64,000 bases of DNA from Succinimonas sp045124755 (GTDB lineage: Bacteria; Pseudomonadota; Gammaproteobacteria; Enterobacterales; Succinivibrionaceae), in the NCBI RefSeq assembly GCF_045124755.1, contig NZ_JBGVMK010000052.1; one strand, 5' to 3'. The position numbers and the translations under genes were made by a program. Under the pieces are notes generated by a model. The model saw only the letters and a program-made list of their open reading frames with translations, searched no databases and was not told the origin of the DNA. This document shows positions 7,986 to 17,073 of the stretch, piece after piece; the stretch's first letter is position 1; every line of letters begins with the position of its first letter.

Positions 7986-9476
7986 CTACTTCCCGGCGCT
8001 GGGGATCTTGGTGGTAAGTCTCAGAGAGGTGGTCAGTCCCTCCAGCTGGTAATGCGGTCTCAGATAGAATCTGGCATTGTAGTAGCCCGGATTCCCTTCC
8101 ACATCCTCCACCACTACCTTGGCTTCGGCCAAAGGATACTTGGCCTTGACCTCCTCGGAGGCGTTGGGATCCGAGGTTACGTAGTTGGAGATCCAGTTGG
8201 AAAGCCATCTTTCCATATCGCTGCGTTCCTTGAAGGAACCGATCTTGTCTCTAACGATGCACTTAAGGTAGTGCGCAAAGCGGGAGGTCGCAAAAATGTA
8301 CGGCAGCCGGGCTGACAGGTTCGCATTGGCGGTGGCGTCAGGGTTGTCATATTCCTGCGGCTTGTTAACGGTCTGGCCGCCCAGGAATACCGCATAATCG
8401 GTGTTCTTCCAGTAGCAGAGGGGCAGGAAGCCGTTCTTGGAAAGCTCTGCCTCCCGGCGGTCGGTGATGGCGATTTCCGTAGGGCATTTCATCACTACGC
8501 CGCCGTCATCGGTGGGGAAGGTATGGGTGGGCAGGGATTCCACCACGCCGCCGGACTCCACGCCCCGGATGTGAGCGCACCAGCCGTAGTCATTGAAGGA
8601 GCGGTTGATGTTCACGCCCATGGCATAAGCCGCATTCATCCAGTTATAGTTCTTGGAGTCGCCCAGGTTGGTGTCCTCGGTATAGTTAAAGCCCTCCACC
8701 GGATTGGTGTCCTGGCCGTAGGGAGCTCTGGAAAGCACCCGGGGCAGGGTCAGCACCACATAGCGGCTGTCGTCGGATTCCCGGAAGGATCTCCAGGCGG
8801 CATATTCCGGAGTGGAGAACAGCTTGCTGATATCCCGCGGCTTGGAGAGATCCTGCCAGCTGTCCAGATTCATAATGGAAGGATCGGCAGCGGAGATAAA
8901 GGGCGCATGAGCTGCAGCGGCTACCTGGGAGATGCCCTTCAAAAGCTCGATATCCGGGCCGGTCTGGTTGAAGTAGTAATCTCCTACCAGAGCGCCGAAG
9001 GGTTCGCCGCCGGCGGTGCCGTATTCATCCTCGTAGATCTTCTTGAACACCGGGCTCTGATCCCAGGAGGTGCCCTTGAACTTCTTCATGGTCTTGAGCA
9101 GATCCTTCTTGCTGATGTTCATCACGCGGATCTTCATGGATTCGCTGGTGGCGGTGTTATTGACGAGATAGGACACTCCCCGCCAGGCGCTTTCCAGATT
9201 GGTGAAATCCTTGTGATGAATGATTTCGTTAACCTGGGTGCTCAGCTTCTTGTCCAGTTCCGCAATAATGCCTTCAATGCTCTTGATGGCGTCGTCGCTG
9301 ACGATATTGGCATTCTGGAGAGCCTGTCCCACCAGGGTCTGCACGGCATTCTGCACGGCGGACTTGGCTTCGTCGGACTTGGGCTTGAATTCCTGCTCCA
9401 GGAGCCGGTCAAAATCAGATACCTCGATGCCGGAGGCCTGCTGTTCCTGGGTTTGCGCTTGTTCGAGTTCGCTCAT
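7986..9476 (-). CDS. tssC: T6SS contractile sheath large subunit TssC (VipB)
   Basis: A 496-residue TssC with the full EvpB-family pattern (SAWRGVSYLV, GTSWDQSP, DEYGTAGGEP, SIMNLDSW, NGFLPLCYWKN, FYLRPHYQLEG). Its start is 6 bp after the tssB stop, the usual translationally coupled pair, so this is the canonical sheath partner. The acidic, Gln-rich N-terminus (MSELEQAQTQEQQ) and the following helix are the expected TssB-interacting region. Compare the paralogue at 2960-4423. Confidence 0.95.
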   Translation of the reverse strand: MSELEQAQTQEQQASGIEVSDFDRLLEQEFKPKSDEAKSAVQNAVQTLVGQALQNANIVSDDAIKSIEGIIAELDKKLSTQVNEIIHHKDFTNLESAWRGVSYLVNNTATSESMKIRVMNISKKDLLKTMKKFKGTSWDQSPVFKKIYEDEYGTAGGEPFGALVGDYYFNQTGPDIELLKGISQVAAAAHAPFISAADPSIMNLDSWQDLSKPRDISKLFSTPEYAAWRSFRESDDSRYVVLTLPRVLSRAPYGQDTNPVEGFNYTEDTNLGDSKNYNWMNAAYAMGVNINRSFNDYGWCAHIRGVESGGVVESLPTHTFPTDDGGVVMKCPTEIAITDRREAELSKNGFLPLCYWKNTDYAVFLGGQTVNKPQEYDNPDATANANLSARLPYIFATSRFAHYLKCIVRDKIGSFKERSDMERWLSNWISNYVTSDPNASEEVKAKYPLAEAKVVVEDVEGNPGYYNARFYLRPHYQLEGLTTSLRLTTKIPSAGK

Positions 9477-9482
9477 TTTCCA

Positions 9483-10016
9483 TTACTCCTTGTCAGTATT
9501 CTCAGCGGGGGCGGCAGCCTTTTCAGGATTGGCTTCCTTGGCGAGGGCCTGCAAAAGGGCAGGATCCTTGAGGATCTTGGCGATAAGCTCCTCGGCGCCG
9601 GTTTTGCCGTCCATGTAGCTCAGGAGGTTGGAGAGCTGCTTCCGGGCTTCCAGAAGCTGCTTGAGACCCTCTACCTTTTCGGCTACCTTGTCCGGAGAAA
9701 AGTCGTCCATGCTTTCAAAGGTAATGTCCACTGCCAGATTGCCTTCGCCGGTAAGGGTGTTCGGCACGGAAAACGCCACTCTGGGCTTGATGCTCTTCAT
9801 TCTGTCATCGAAGTTCTCGGCGTCGAATTCCTGGAAGCTGCGTTCCTCAACGCTGGGAAGGGGCTCTGCCGGCTTTCCGGAAAGGTCTGACATCACTCCC
9901 ATAACGAAGGGCAGATTAACCTTCTTTTCGGCGCCGTAAAGCTCGACATCGTATTCAACCTGCACCCGCGGGGCTCTGTTCTTTCCCACAAATTTCTGAG
10001 AATTTGTACCTGCCAT
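9483..10016 (-). CDS. tssB: T6SS contractile sheath small subunit TssB (VipA)
   Basis: A 177-residue TssB/VipA/ImpB protein. Visible family features are the start SQKFVGKNRAPRVQVEYDVE, the block LPFVMGVMSDLSG, and later FDDRMKSIKPRVAF; a C-terminal helix (LKQLLEARKQLSNLLSYMDGK) precedes an Ala/Glu-rich tail. It polymerises with TssC into the cytoplasmic sheath. Normal length for the family. It is followed directly by tssC1. Confidence 0.95.
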   Translation of the reverse strand: MAGTNSQKFVGKNRAPRVQVEYDVELYGAEKKVNLPFVMGVMSDLSGKPAEPLPSVEERSFQEFDAENFDDRMKSIKPRVAFSVPNTLTGEGNLAVDITFESMDDFSPDKVAEKVEGLKQLLEARKQLSNLLSYMDGKTGAEELIAKILKDPALLQALAKEANPEKAAAPAENTDKE

Positions 10017-10131
10017 GGGGATTATCTCCTTTAAGTTTCTGTTTTTAATTCTTCAACAGTTTCTGAAGCATCCGTATACACAACGCCTGAATGTGAGCGC
10101 GGTTACAGATTTTTACAAAAAAAATTTCAAA

Positions 10132-11202
10132 TTAATCGTCTTCCTTCACCCCCAGCTGTTCCCGGGCCCGATCCAGAGAGTTCCGGTCGATCTCCTTCAG
10201 GATCTCCATAAAGTTCATGTCCGACATCCGGACGGCTCTGTCCAGAAGGTAGGGGAGCGGGCTTGAGGGTTCCGCATTCCGGAAATAATCGGAGCTCTTG
10301 CTGATAAGAAGGAGGGCGTCCTTACGGTTGGTGACGATTAGAGAATTCAAATCCTTGATTGCCTTTTGCGGCGCTGCGGCGGGAGCGGCACTTCCGGCCT
10401 CCGGGGCCAGAGCGGTCACGGCGGCTTCATCTGCCGGGGCTTCGTCGCCGCCTTCAGGAAGCTGGGACTTCAGGAACTTGTCCAGATAGCCTGTTTCCTT
10501 TTCCAGGGTTTCAAAATTCACCGAAGCGGCATCGCCGATTTTGGCATTGATGGTGTCGCGGATTTTGTTTAAAAGATCGCTTACCTCGGTGAGCAGATGA
10601 TACTGATCCCCGATGACATTGCGGGGGAGAGCCGCAAAGGCCGCGGCCAGCTGGGCCGGATTCACGGGAGCGCTGTCTTCTCCGGCATGAATGATGCCCT
10701 GAGCCAGAAGGGCGTCTCTGAGGGAATAGGGGAGAACATCGCAGATCCGGCGCTTCCGGAACTGCCCGACAAAATCGATGGGGTCATTGTAGCTCCCGGG
10801 CTTGGGGGAGAGAATGCTGAGAATGTTAAGTCTTTCCGTGGGATCGTTGTCATCATCGGGATCCAGTTCGGGATAGCATTTGTCCCAGAGATCTTCGCAG
10901 AGATAAGCGATCATCTCGAGGCCCTGCTTCATGCCGGAAAGGCCGTTCAGGCAGAAGGCGGCCACCGTATGATAGACGGCCACTCTGAGATCCCGGGTTT
11001 TGCCCCACAGGGTTGTAGTGTTCTTGATGAGATTCCGGTAATCCGGATCCCGGCCCCCGCTTACCGAATCTCCCATCTCCGAAGGGGGAACGCTGATGGC
11101 CAGTTCCTCCATTTGCATGTAAAGCGGATCATATTCCATATTTTCGCCGACGTCGTTGTCAGGGAGCGGCTTCAAAAGAGAGGCGGTGTCAGGGAGGTCC
11201 AT
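10132..11202 (-). CDS. tssA: T6SS protein TssA (ImpA N-terminal domain)
   Basis: About 356 residues with an ImpA-type N-terminal domain: LLKPLPDNDVGENMEYDPLY, then DYRNLIKNTTTLWGKTRDLRVAVY and GLEMIAYLCEDLWDKCYPELDP. TssA primes sheath polymerisation from the baseplate or caps the distal end. The C-terminal part (FLEILKEIDRNSLDRAREQLG-like, just before the stop) is shared with short TssA types. The start is uncertain: ATG at 11202 fits the family; a TTG at 11217 is in frame; neither has a good Shine-Dalgarno site. It heads the minus-strand T6SS group; tssB starts 115 bp downstream. Confidence 0.88.
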   Translation of the reverse strand: MDLPDTASLLKPLPDNDVGENMEYDPLYMQMEELAISVPPSEMGDSVSGGRDPDYRNLIKNTTTLWGKTRDLRVAVYHTVAAFCLNGLSGMKQGLEMIAYLCEDLWDKCYPELDPDDDNDPTERLNILSILSPKPGSYNDPIDFVGQFRKRRICDVLPYSLRDALLAQGIIHAGEDSAPVNPAQLAAAFAALPRNVIGDQYHLLTEVSDLLNKIRDTINAKIGDAASVNFETLEKETGYLDKFLKSQLPEGGDEAPADEAAVTALAPEAGSAAPAAAPQKAIKDLNSLIVTNRKDALLLISKSSDYFRNAEPSSPLPYLLDRAVRMSDMNFMEILKEIDRNSLDRAREQLGVKEDD

Positions 11203-11237
11203 AGGCGGATGATTCAAACGTTAATTTATAAGATGCT

Positions 11238-11264
11238 GCGGGCTTATAAACGCAGCAAGCCCGC
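11238..11264 (-). promoter_or_regulatory. inverted repeat in the tssA leader
   Basis: An 8-bp perfect inverted repeat (GCGGGCTT, 11-nt spacer, AAGCCCGC), with its near edge 36 bp upstream of the tssA start and AT-rich sequence between. It has no T-run, so it is not a terminator. It could be an operator or an RNA hairpin in the leader controlling T6SS expression. That role is inferred from position alone. Confidence 0.35.
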
Positions 11265-11570
11265 ATTTGATCTTACACGATTGCCGTTATCGGATGGTGA
11301 CGCAGTATGCAATTTCCGCAATTGCGCTGTTCAGAAATGTGATAAAAAAGCAATTTTTCGGAGGTTTTATGCTGTTTTTCATCTGGAGGAACCGGAAAAG
11401 CCCGGATTTGGCGGCCCGGGGTGTCAGCGAAAAACTATGTTTTAGGATATTCCGGAGGTGAGCTTCAGAGGTATTGTTTTCCTGCCTGCCTTCCCGCCCT
11501 CTTTGTTTTCAGTTTTTAACGGGAACCTGAGACAGTTTTCTCCGGGCCCGAAAGCTGCATCATCCGGGGA

Positions 11571-11604
11571 AAAAGCAAAACCGGCCATCAGCTGACAGCC
11601 GGTT
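11571..11604 (-). terminator. intrinsic terminator after the AAA/PD-(D/E)XK gene
   Basis: AACCGGC (11579-11585) pairs with GCCGGTT (11598-11604). On the minus strand it is followed by TTTTGCTTTTT. It lies 24 bp after the stop of the gene ending at 11628. Confidence 0.75.
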
Positions 11605-11627
11605 ATGTTTCTTATCGGGGTTGTTCC

Positions 11628-13427
11628 TCATTTTGCGGCGGAGTCATCCGGCATTTTAAGCGCGAGGCACTCCTTCCCGAAAAATGAAATGCCGAAGTTA
11701 CAAATTTTCAGGTATTTCCGGTCTTTGAAATCTCTGTCGTAAGCATTTGTCCTTATCTGATCCAGAGCATCCTCCGCCCACTTTTTCAGCTGTGAGAACT
11801 TCTGTCCGTCAGATTTTTTGAGTTCCAGAATCACCGCTTCTTTGTTCCTTTTGTTATCAATAACGATGTCCGGATAGCCATCACCCTTTTCAATCTGGGA
11901 AATTACATCGATATTCTCTTCAGCGGTCATGGATAGTACCCCGGAAAGGAACATGTGATAGTAATACTCATGACTGGTGTCCCGCACGCTGATAAATCTC
12001 CGGAGCATGGCATTCATGATGTCCTGAGCCTGAGCTGTATCCCCGCCTAACAGTGCATCCCGGAGCGTCATGGCCTTTTCCAGCCATTCCGGATTGCTTT
12101 CGCTGAAAATCGTATCCGCTTTATCGGAAAAGCACTCCAGAACCTCATTATTGGGAATTCTGACCACTGCTCTGTTCCTGGCAGAGGGAACAGCATCCTT
12201 TGCCACCGTAAGGTATCCTGTATGCAGCATCAGGGTGGCAAAGGTATCAAAATCGGTGTTTGAGATGATTGCCGGATAGGTGGTGAATTCCCGGAGGACA
12301 ATTTCTTCTGTTTTGCCTTCCAGAAGATTCTGAAAGCGCTGGATATCCTTCGCCCGGGGACGTCTCATGCAGATATCGATAATGTCGTTGCCGCTGGAAT
12401 TTGCCCAGTAGTTTTCCGGCTGGAATATTGCCGGATCGTGTTCCGCATCAAGTGCTCGGGACAGGAATTTGAGAACACTCCAGGGGCACAGCATGCTGTG
12501 TCCGGCAAAATTATAGCCATCATACCATTCAAGAACGTCAGGGAGGCGGTTTCCTATGCCGTGAGCTTTCAGAAGGGCTGCGGTTTCGTCTTCGGTGAAT
12601 CCCATAAAATCGGCAAAAATCCTGTCATTTATGTCGGACTCGACATAGTTGTTAAAGCCTGAATAGATGCTCTGGAAGGAGATATGGAGATTTCCGGTGA
12701 CAAAGCCGGTCTCCAGATGGTCATTGGTCTTAAGGGCGGTTTCCAGCATTAAGGCGATTACGTCCAGCATTTCCGGGTAATAGCCGTTTTTTGCGGCTGC
12801 TTCCAGAGGATCATCGTAGCCGTCTACGATAATGAAAGCCCTCCGGTCATACTCGATGTGAAGCATATCGCTTAAAAACAGAAGAGAACTCACTGCGATG
12901 CTTTCGGCTGTGCTCATATTGTTCTGTTTAGTAAGATCGAAGGAATTGCTGCAGCAAATCTCTGTTCTTCTCCTGAGAGCGGCGGCAACTGAAGGATGCT
13001 GCTTTTTGCTGTCGGCAAGAAAGGCGAATTTTTTAAAGAGCGGCCCCAGTACCCGCATCATAGCCTTCATAGCTTCCGGAAAATCTTCCCCCTGAACGGA
13101 TTTCAGGGAAATTATGATGACGGGGAAGCGGCCCATGTATTCATCACAGAAGGCTTTGTTCTTACAGACGGCCAAATCCTTAAAGAGCCTTTCAGGCCGG
13201 CTTCTGTCCTCCGGATTCAGATAGTTCATTTCCAGAAAGGAGGCCAGCATGCTCATGAAAAGAGTTTTCCCGAATCCCCGGGGCCGCAAAATCTGCAAAA
13301 CCTTGGCGCGATGCATCAGATCTTCCAGAAAGGAGGTTTTGTCAACGTAGAGCTTCCTTCTGATGAGATTTTCAAAGTCTTCCGCATCGTCAGCCGCAAA
13401 ATTCCGGGATGTCAGTAATTCAGCCAT
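11628..13427 (-). CDS. DUF1703-type AAA-ATPase-like protein with PD-(D/E)XK nuclease domain
   Basis: About 599 residues. The N-terminal AAA-ATPase-like domain (PF09820 type) shows KLYVDKTSFLEDL and a Walker A-like RPRGFGKTLFMSML, and further on a Walker B-like AFIIVDGYDDP. The C-terminal PD-(D/E)XK domain (PF08011 type) keeps its core: GDGYPDIVIDNK followed by VILELKKS. These proteins are numerous in gut anaerobes and of unsettled function; phage defence or mobile-element links have been suggested. The frame is open to 13559, but ATG at 13427 has AAAGGA 7 nt upstream and matches the family N-terminus. A paralogue lies at 37248. Monocistronic, with its own terminator. Confidence 0.85.
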   Translation of the reverse strand: MAELLTSRNFAADDAEDFENLIRRKLYVDKTSFLEDLMHRAKVLQILRPRGFGKTLFMSMLASFLEMNYLNPEDRSRPERLFKDLAVCKNKAFCDEYMGRFPVIIISLKSVQGEDFPEAMKAMMRVLGPLFKKFAFLADSKKQHPSVAAALRRRTEICCSNSFDLTKQNNMSTAESIAVSSLLFLSDMLHIEYDRRAFIIVDGYDDPLEAAAKNGYYPEMLDVIALMLETALKTNDHLETGFVTGNLHISFQSIYSGFNNYVESDINDRIFADFMGFTEDETAALLKAHGIGNRLPDVLEWYDGYNFAGHSMLCPWSVLKFLSRALDAEHDPAIFQPENYWANSSGNDIIDICMRRPRAKDIQRFQNLLEGKTEEIVLREFTTYPAIISNTDFDTFATLMLHTGYLTVAKDAVPSARNRAVVRIPNNEVLECFSDKADTIFSESNPEWLEKAMTLRDALLGGDTAQAQDIMNAMLRRFISVRDTSHEYYYHMFLSGVLSMTAEENIDVISQIEKGDGYPDIVIDNKRNKEAVILELKKSDGQKFSQLKKWAEDALDQIRTNAYDRDFKDRKYLKICNFGISFFGKECLALKMPDDSAAK

Positions 13428-14032
13428 GTTCTGTTCCTTTTTGTGAGGCATGTATTCGCCGCCCGGGAGTAAATCATTCCTGCAGGGGCTTCCTGCTCTT
13501 CTTTTATCCATGCTTTGCAGGGATCTGCGCCGCTTTATTGCGCGGGGTAATTCTGTCATAAGGTATGATCCTATACATGTTCGCCTGTATAAAGCAAAAG
13601 CTAATAGTATTTTATTGCAAACCTGTTTAAAAATAAATAATGATATTGCTTAATGTTAACCAAAGTCTTTTATTTACAAGCGTAAAAAATGAAATGATAA
13701 AATATTATGGAATGCGGTTATTTTTAAACAATGTCCCGCTATTTTTGTGAATTTTCTCCTATAACGGTGAGATTGCAATTGAATTATGAGCAGCGCTGTA
13801 AGATGATATTTGCGGCAGGGCATGTTCGGAAGATGCCTGCCGCCGCAGATCCGGCGGCATTCACTGATGCAGTCAGCCAGACAGGGGCGAGTCCGGCCTG
13901 ACTCTTTTACGATTCAGGGAAAGAATTTTAAGCACACTGCGCAGGCAGAGATACCTGCTGATACCGTGCGTTTTATGCCTGTGATTTAGGATAAAGCATT
14001 TCTTCGCAGGCGATGGAAAGGAGCGGAATCAG
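13428..14032. other. 605-bp AT-rich intergenic region
   Basis: Divergent spacer between the AAA/PD-(D/E)XK gene (minus) and the permease-GGDEF gene (plus). 13590-13770 is strongly AT-rich and probably holds promoters for both genes, but I cannot choose one confidently. A GC-rich imperfect hairpin lies around 13838-13860. No coding frame here looks real. Confidence 0.6.
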
Positions 14033-16597
14033 ATGTCTGATGATAAGCATCAAATAGGTTTGCAGCCTCACCTCTCACCGATGGCGGCATGGGCCCTGTC
14101 TGTGGGCACCGCAGTGGGCTGGGGCTCGCTGGTGGTCACCAGCAATACCTACCTGAACAGCGCCGGCCCTCTTGGCACCATCATCGGACTTGTGGCCGGC
14201 GCCGTTCTCATGCTCCTGATGTGCCGGAACTTTTTCTTCATGGCCAGCCATTACCCCCGCGCGGGAGGGATCTATACCTACACGAAGGAGGTCTACGGCT
14301 ATGACCGCGCCTTCCTGGTGTTCTGGTTCCTCAGTCTGACCTACTTTTCCATGTTCTGGGCCAACGCCACCAGCCTGCCGCTCTTTTCCCGTTTTTTTAT
14401 CGGGGACGTGCTGAAATTCGGCCACCTCTTTGATCTCTTCGGCTACGGAGTCTATGCCGGGGAAGTGCTGCTGACTATTACAGCCGTAATTGTCATTACC
14501 TTTCTGGGCACGCGTTTCAGGTGTCTCGCCATGTATGCCATGCCTGCCATGGTCTGGATATTTACCGGCGGAATTACGTTTTGCTTCGGCGCGGCGCTCC
14601 TGGGCTATGACGGCAGCCTGAGCTCCATGAGTCCGGGGTTTGTCCCGGACAGCAGCGCTCTGTCCCAGGCGATGCACATTGCGTTTATTTCCCCCTGGGC
14701 CTTTATCGGTTTTGAGAGCATCACCCATTCCGCGGAGGAGTTCAGTTTCAAAAAGGATAAGCTCTACCAAATTCTGGTAGCTTCCGTGCTGACCTCCACG
14801 GCCCTGTATATCTTTGTTACTCTCCTCAGCATTACCGCTTATCCGGAGGACTGTTCCGGCTGGCTCGACTATATTCAGAATCTGAACAGGTATTCCGGCA
14901 TTGAGGGGCTTCCGGCCTTCTATGCCGCCCATCACTATCTGGGAGACTTCGGCGTGGCGGTGCTTATGGCCGCGCTGCTGTCATTGGTGCTGACCAGCCT
15001 CATATGTAACCTGCGGTCTCTCAGCAGACTGTTCTATGCCGTGGCCCGGGATGACATTCTGCCGGGCTCCTTTGCGCGGCTGAATGACAAGCAGCTTCCG
15101 GCTAACGCCATGATTCTGGTGGCTGCGCTGAGCATTCCGGTGGCCTTTGTGGGCCGTACCGCCATCGGCTGGATTGTGGATGTGACCACCCTGGGCGCCA
15201 CCATGCTGTACGGCTTTGTATCAGCGGAGGCCTTCAAAAAGGCCCGGATGCTGAAAAGCCGGAGGGAAATGCTTACGGGAGCCATCGGTTTTGTGATTAT
15301 GCTGGCATTCGGCACCTATCTCATGTTCCCGCATCTCTTCGGAGATTTCCATCTGGAGACGGAAACGTATCTCCTCCTTATGGTGTGGACGGTGCTGGGC
15401 TTCTTCTATTTCCGCTGGGTCATCAAGAATGACAAGTCCAGACGTTTCGGAAAAGCCATCATCGTCTGGATTGCTCTGCTGGCGCTGGTTATTTTTGTGG
15501 CGCTTATCTGGTCGAAACGCCTGGATGAGCAGTCTACCAACGAATCCGTCCGGGTTATTCAGGAGTACTACCACGGCGCGGCGGAACCGGCTGTTCAGTC
15601 TCTGGATGAGGAGACCTTCATTCAGGCTCAGCTTGACCACATTCATCATATTGATGCCACCAACACCCTGATTATCACCATTCTGTTTGTGCTGGATCTT
15701 CTGGCGCTGCTTATCAACCATATGTCCATGGAGAAGTGGGAGCGCAAGGCGGTGGCGGAACGGGATCAGGCAAAGGAGACGGCGTTAAAGGATCCTCTCA
15801 CCGGAGCCAAAAACAAGCATGCCTTCCTGCAGAAGGAGCGGGAAATCAATACTGCCATTACCGAAGGCCGTGCCGAGAATTTTGCGGTGGTGGTCTGCGA
15901 TGTGAACGGACTTAAGATGATCAACGACACTCAGGGGCACAAAGCCGGCGATGAGTATATCCGGCAGTCCTTCATGATTATCTGCGACATCTTCCAGCAC
16001 AGCCCGGTTTACCGCATCGGCGGCGATGAATTCGTTGTCATCATGACCGGACGGGACTATGCCATCCGCCAGGCGCTTTTACAGACACTCCATGACAGTT
16101 CCGTGGAAAATATTGCCAAGGGCGGAGCAGTGATTTCCGGCGGCGTTTCTGATTATATTCCGGGGAAAGACCCCAGCTTCCACAACGTGTTCGGCCGCGC
16201 TGACAACCTGATGTACGAGGAAAAGAAGCTCCTGAGAAAGCTTGGCTCCGTTACCCGGGAAGATGCCGAGAGAGCGATTGATGCCGGCATCCCCGCAGTG
16301 AACGCCAGGATGAACGGGGTGAGCACTTCGGAGAAAACACCGAACAGCAAGCGCCATATCCTGGTTGTCAAAGACAGGAACGTGAACCTGATGATGCTGG
16401 ATAATATTCTTCAGGAACAGGAGTACGACGTTTTGTATGCCAAAGACGGCGCTGATGCCATGGAGCTGGTCAGACACCACAGGGAAGACATTGCCATCGT
16501 CCTTCTTGATCTTGAGAATCTGAAGATGCTGCATCTTAATGGCGAGCATGGCATGAAGGTGCTTAATGACACCCGGGATATACCGGAAACGGACTGA
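14033..16597 (+). CDS. APC-type amino-acid permease fused to GGDEF and a truncated receiver domain
   Basis: An 854-residue fusion. Residues ~10-440 are an amino acid-polyamine-organocation (APC) permease: the first helix has the GTAVGWGSLVV pattern, and about 12 hydrophobic segments follow. A further membrane helix (~480-495), a ~50-residue loop and another helix (~545-565) precede a GGDEF domain. That domain has DPLTGAKNKHAF near residue 590, the metal-binding VCDVNGLKMINDTQGHKAGDE, and an intact active-site GGDEF at 663-667, so it should make cyclic di-GMP. Residues ~776-854 start like a receiver (HILVVKDRNVN, then VLLDLE) but one acidic-pocket Asp is Lys, and the domain stops after about 80 residues. 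An amino-acid-sensing cyclase is the likely role. RBS GAAAGGAG. Confidence 0.85.
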   Translation: MSDDKHQIGLQPHLSPMAAWALSVGTAVGWGSLVVTSNTYLNSAGPLGTIIGLVAGAVLMLLMCRNFFFMASHYPRAGGIYTYTKEVYGYDRAFLVFWFLSLTYFSMFWANATSLPLFSRFFIGDVLKFGHLFDLFGYGVYAGEVLLTITAVIVITFLGTRFRCLAMYAMPAMVWIFTGGITFCFGAALLGYDGSLSSMSPGFVPDSSALSQAMHIAFISPWAFIGFESITHSAEEFSFKKDKLYQILVASVLTSTALYIFVTLLSITAYPEDCSGWLDYIQNLNRYSGIEGLPAFYAAHHYLGDFGVAVLMAALLSLVLTSLICNLRSLSRLFYAVARDDILPGSFARLNDKQLPANAMILVAALSIPVAFVGRTAIGWIVDVTTLGATMLYGFVSAEAFKKARMLKSRREMLTGAIGFVIMLAFGTYLMFPHLFGDFHLETETYLLLMVWTVLGFFYFRWVIKNDKSRRFGKAIIVWIALLALVIFVALIWSKRLDEQSTNESVRVIQEYYHGAAEPAVQSLDEETFIQAQLDHIHHIDATNTLIITILFVLDLLALLINHMSMEKWERKAVAERDQAKETALKDPLTGAKNKHAFLQKEREINTAITEGRAENFAVVVCDVNGLKMINDTQGHKAGDEYIRQSFMIICDIFQHSPVYRIGGDEFVVIMTGRDYAIRQALLQTLHDSSVENIAKGGAVISGGVSDYIPGKDPSFHNVFGRADNLMYEEKKLLRKLGSVTREDAERAIDAGIPAVNARMNGVSTSEKTPNSKRHILVVKDRNVNLMMLDNILQEQEYDVLYAKDGADAMELVRHHREDIAIVLLDLENLKMLHLNGEHGMKVLNDTRDIPETD

Positions 16598-17073
16598 CAC
16601 AAAAAGATAAACAGCAGGCTGCCGGAAATCCTTCCGGGGATCCGGCCGTAACCGTCCGGCTTGCTGCCTCCTGGCGGGGGAACCGCTCCGCCTTTCTCTT
16701 TCATCTCTGCAATATCTCAAAACTCCGGAAACAGCCTCTTCTTCTGTGAGCGGCTTTCCTTGTCTTAAAGCTTCGGCGGAACCGGGACAAATTTAATGCG
16801 GCGGACGTATCCTGAGACTGCGATCTGTAACCAATGCCGGAGTTAAACGTTATCCCGGAGAGATGCTGTGAATGCCAGCCGGAAAAATCTGCCCGGAACT
16901 GTTCCGGAGCGTGTCCGCATCTTCCGTCCTTCTCCGGGGGAGCGCGTGATTTTGCGAATTCTCGCATTCTTTTGCGGCTTAAGATGTCAAACTAATTGTG
17001 TTTGCGGAAGCGGTAAAGTATTGTTTCAGGTGTGGTTTTGTTTTTCAGTATTTGACTGTAATCAGGGATTCAG
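16598..17073. other. 476-bp intergenic region
   Basis: GC-rich imperfect dyads follow the permease-GGDEF stop (16615-16670) but have no clear U-tract. The second half is more AT-rich towards the chaperone gene and presumably contains its promoter. The short frames in both directions lack ribosome sites and family features. Confidence 0.5.

Noticed and set aside
8523..9890. 455-codon plus-strand frame opposite tssC1 and tssB
   Set aside because: Crosses two well-supported genes on the other strand and has no family features.
10597..11445. 282-codon plus-strand frame over tssA
   Set aside because: Antisense to tssA and into a non-coding leader. No start context.
13838..13860. GC-rich hairpin before the permease-GGDEF gene as a riboswitch
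   Set aside because: Too short and isolated to match any riboswitch class I know. No conserved core seen.
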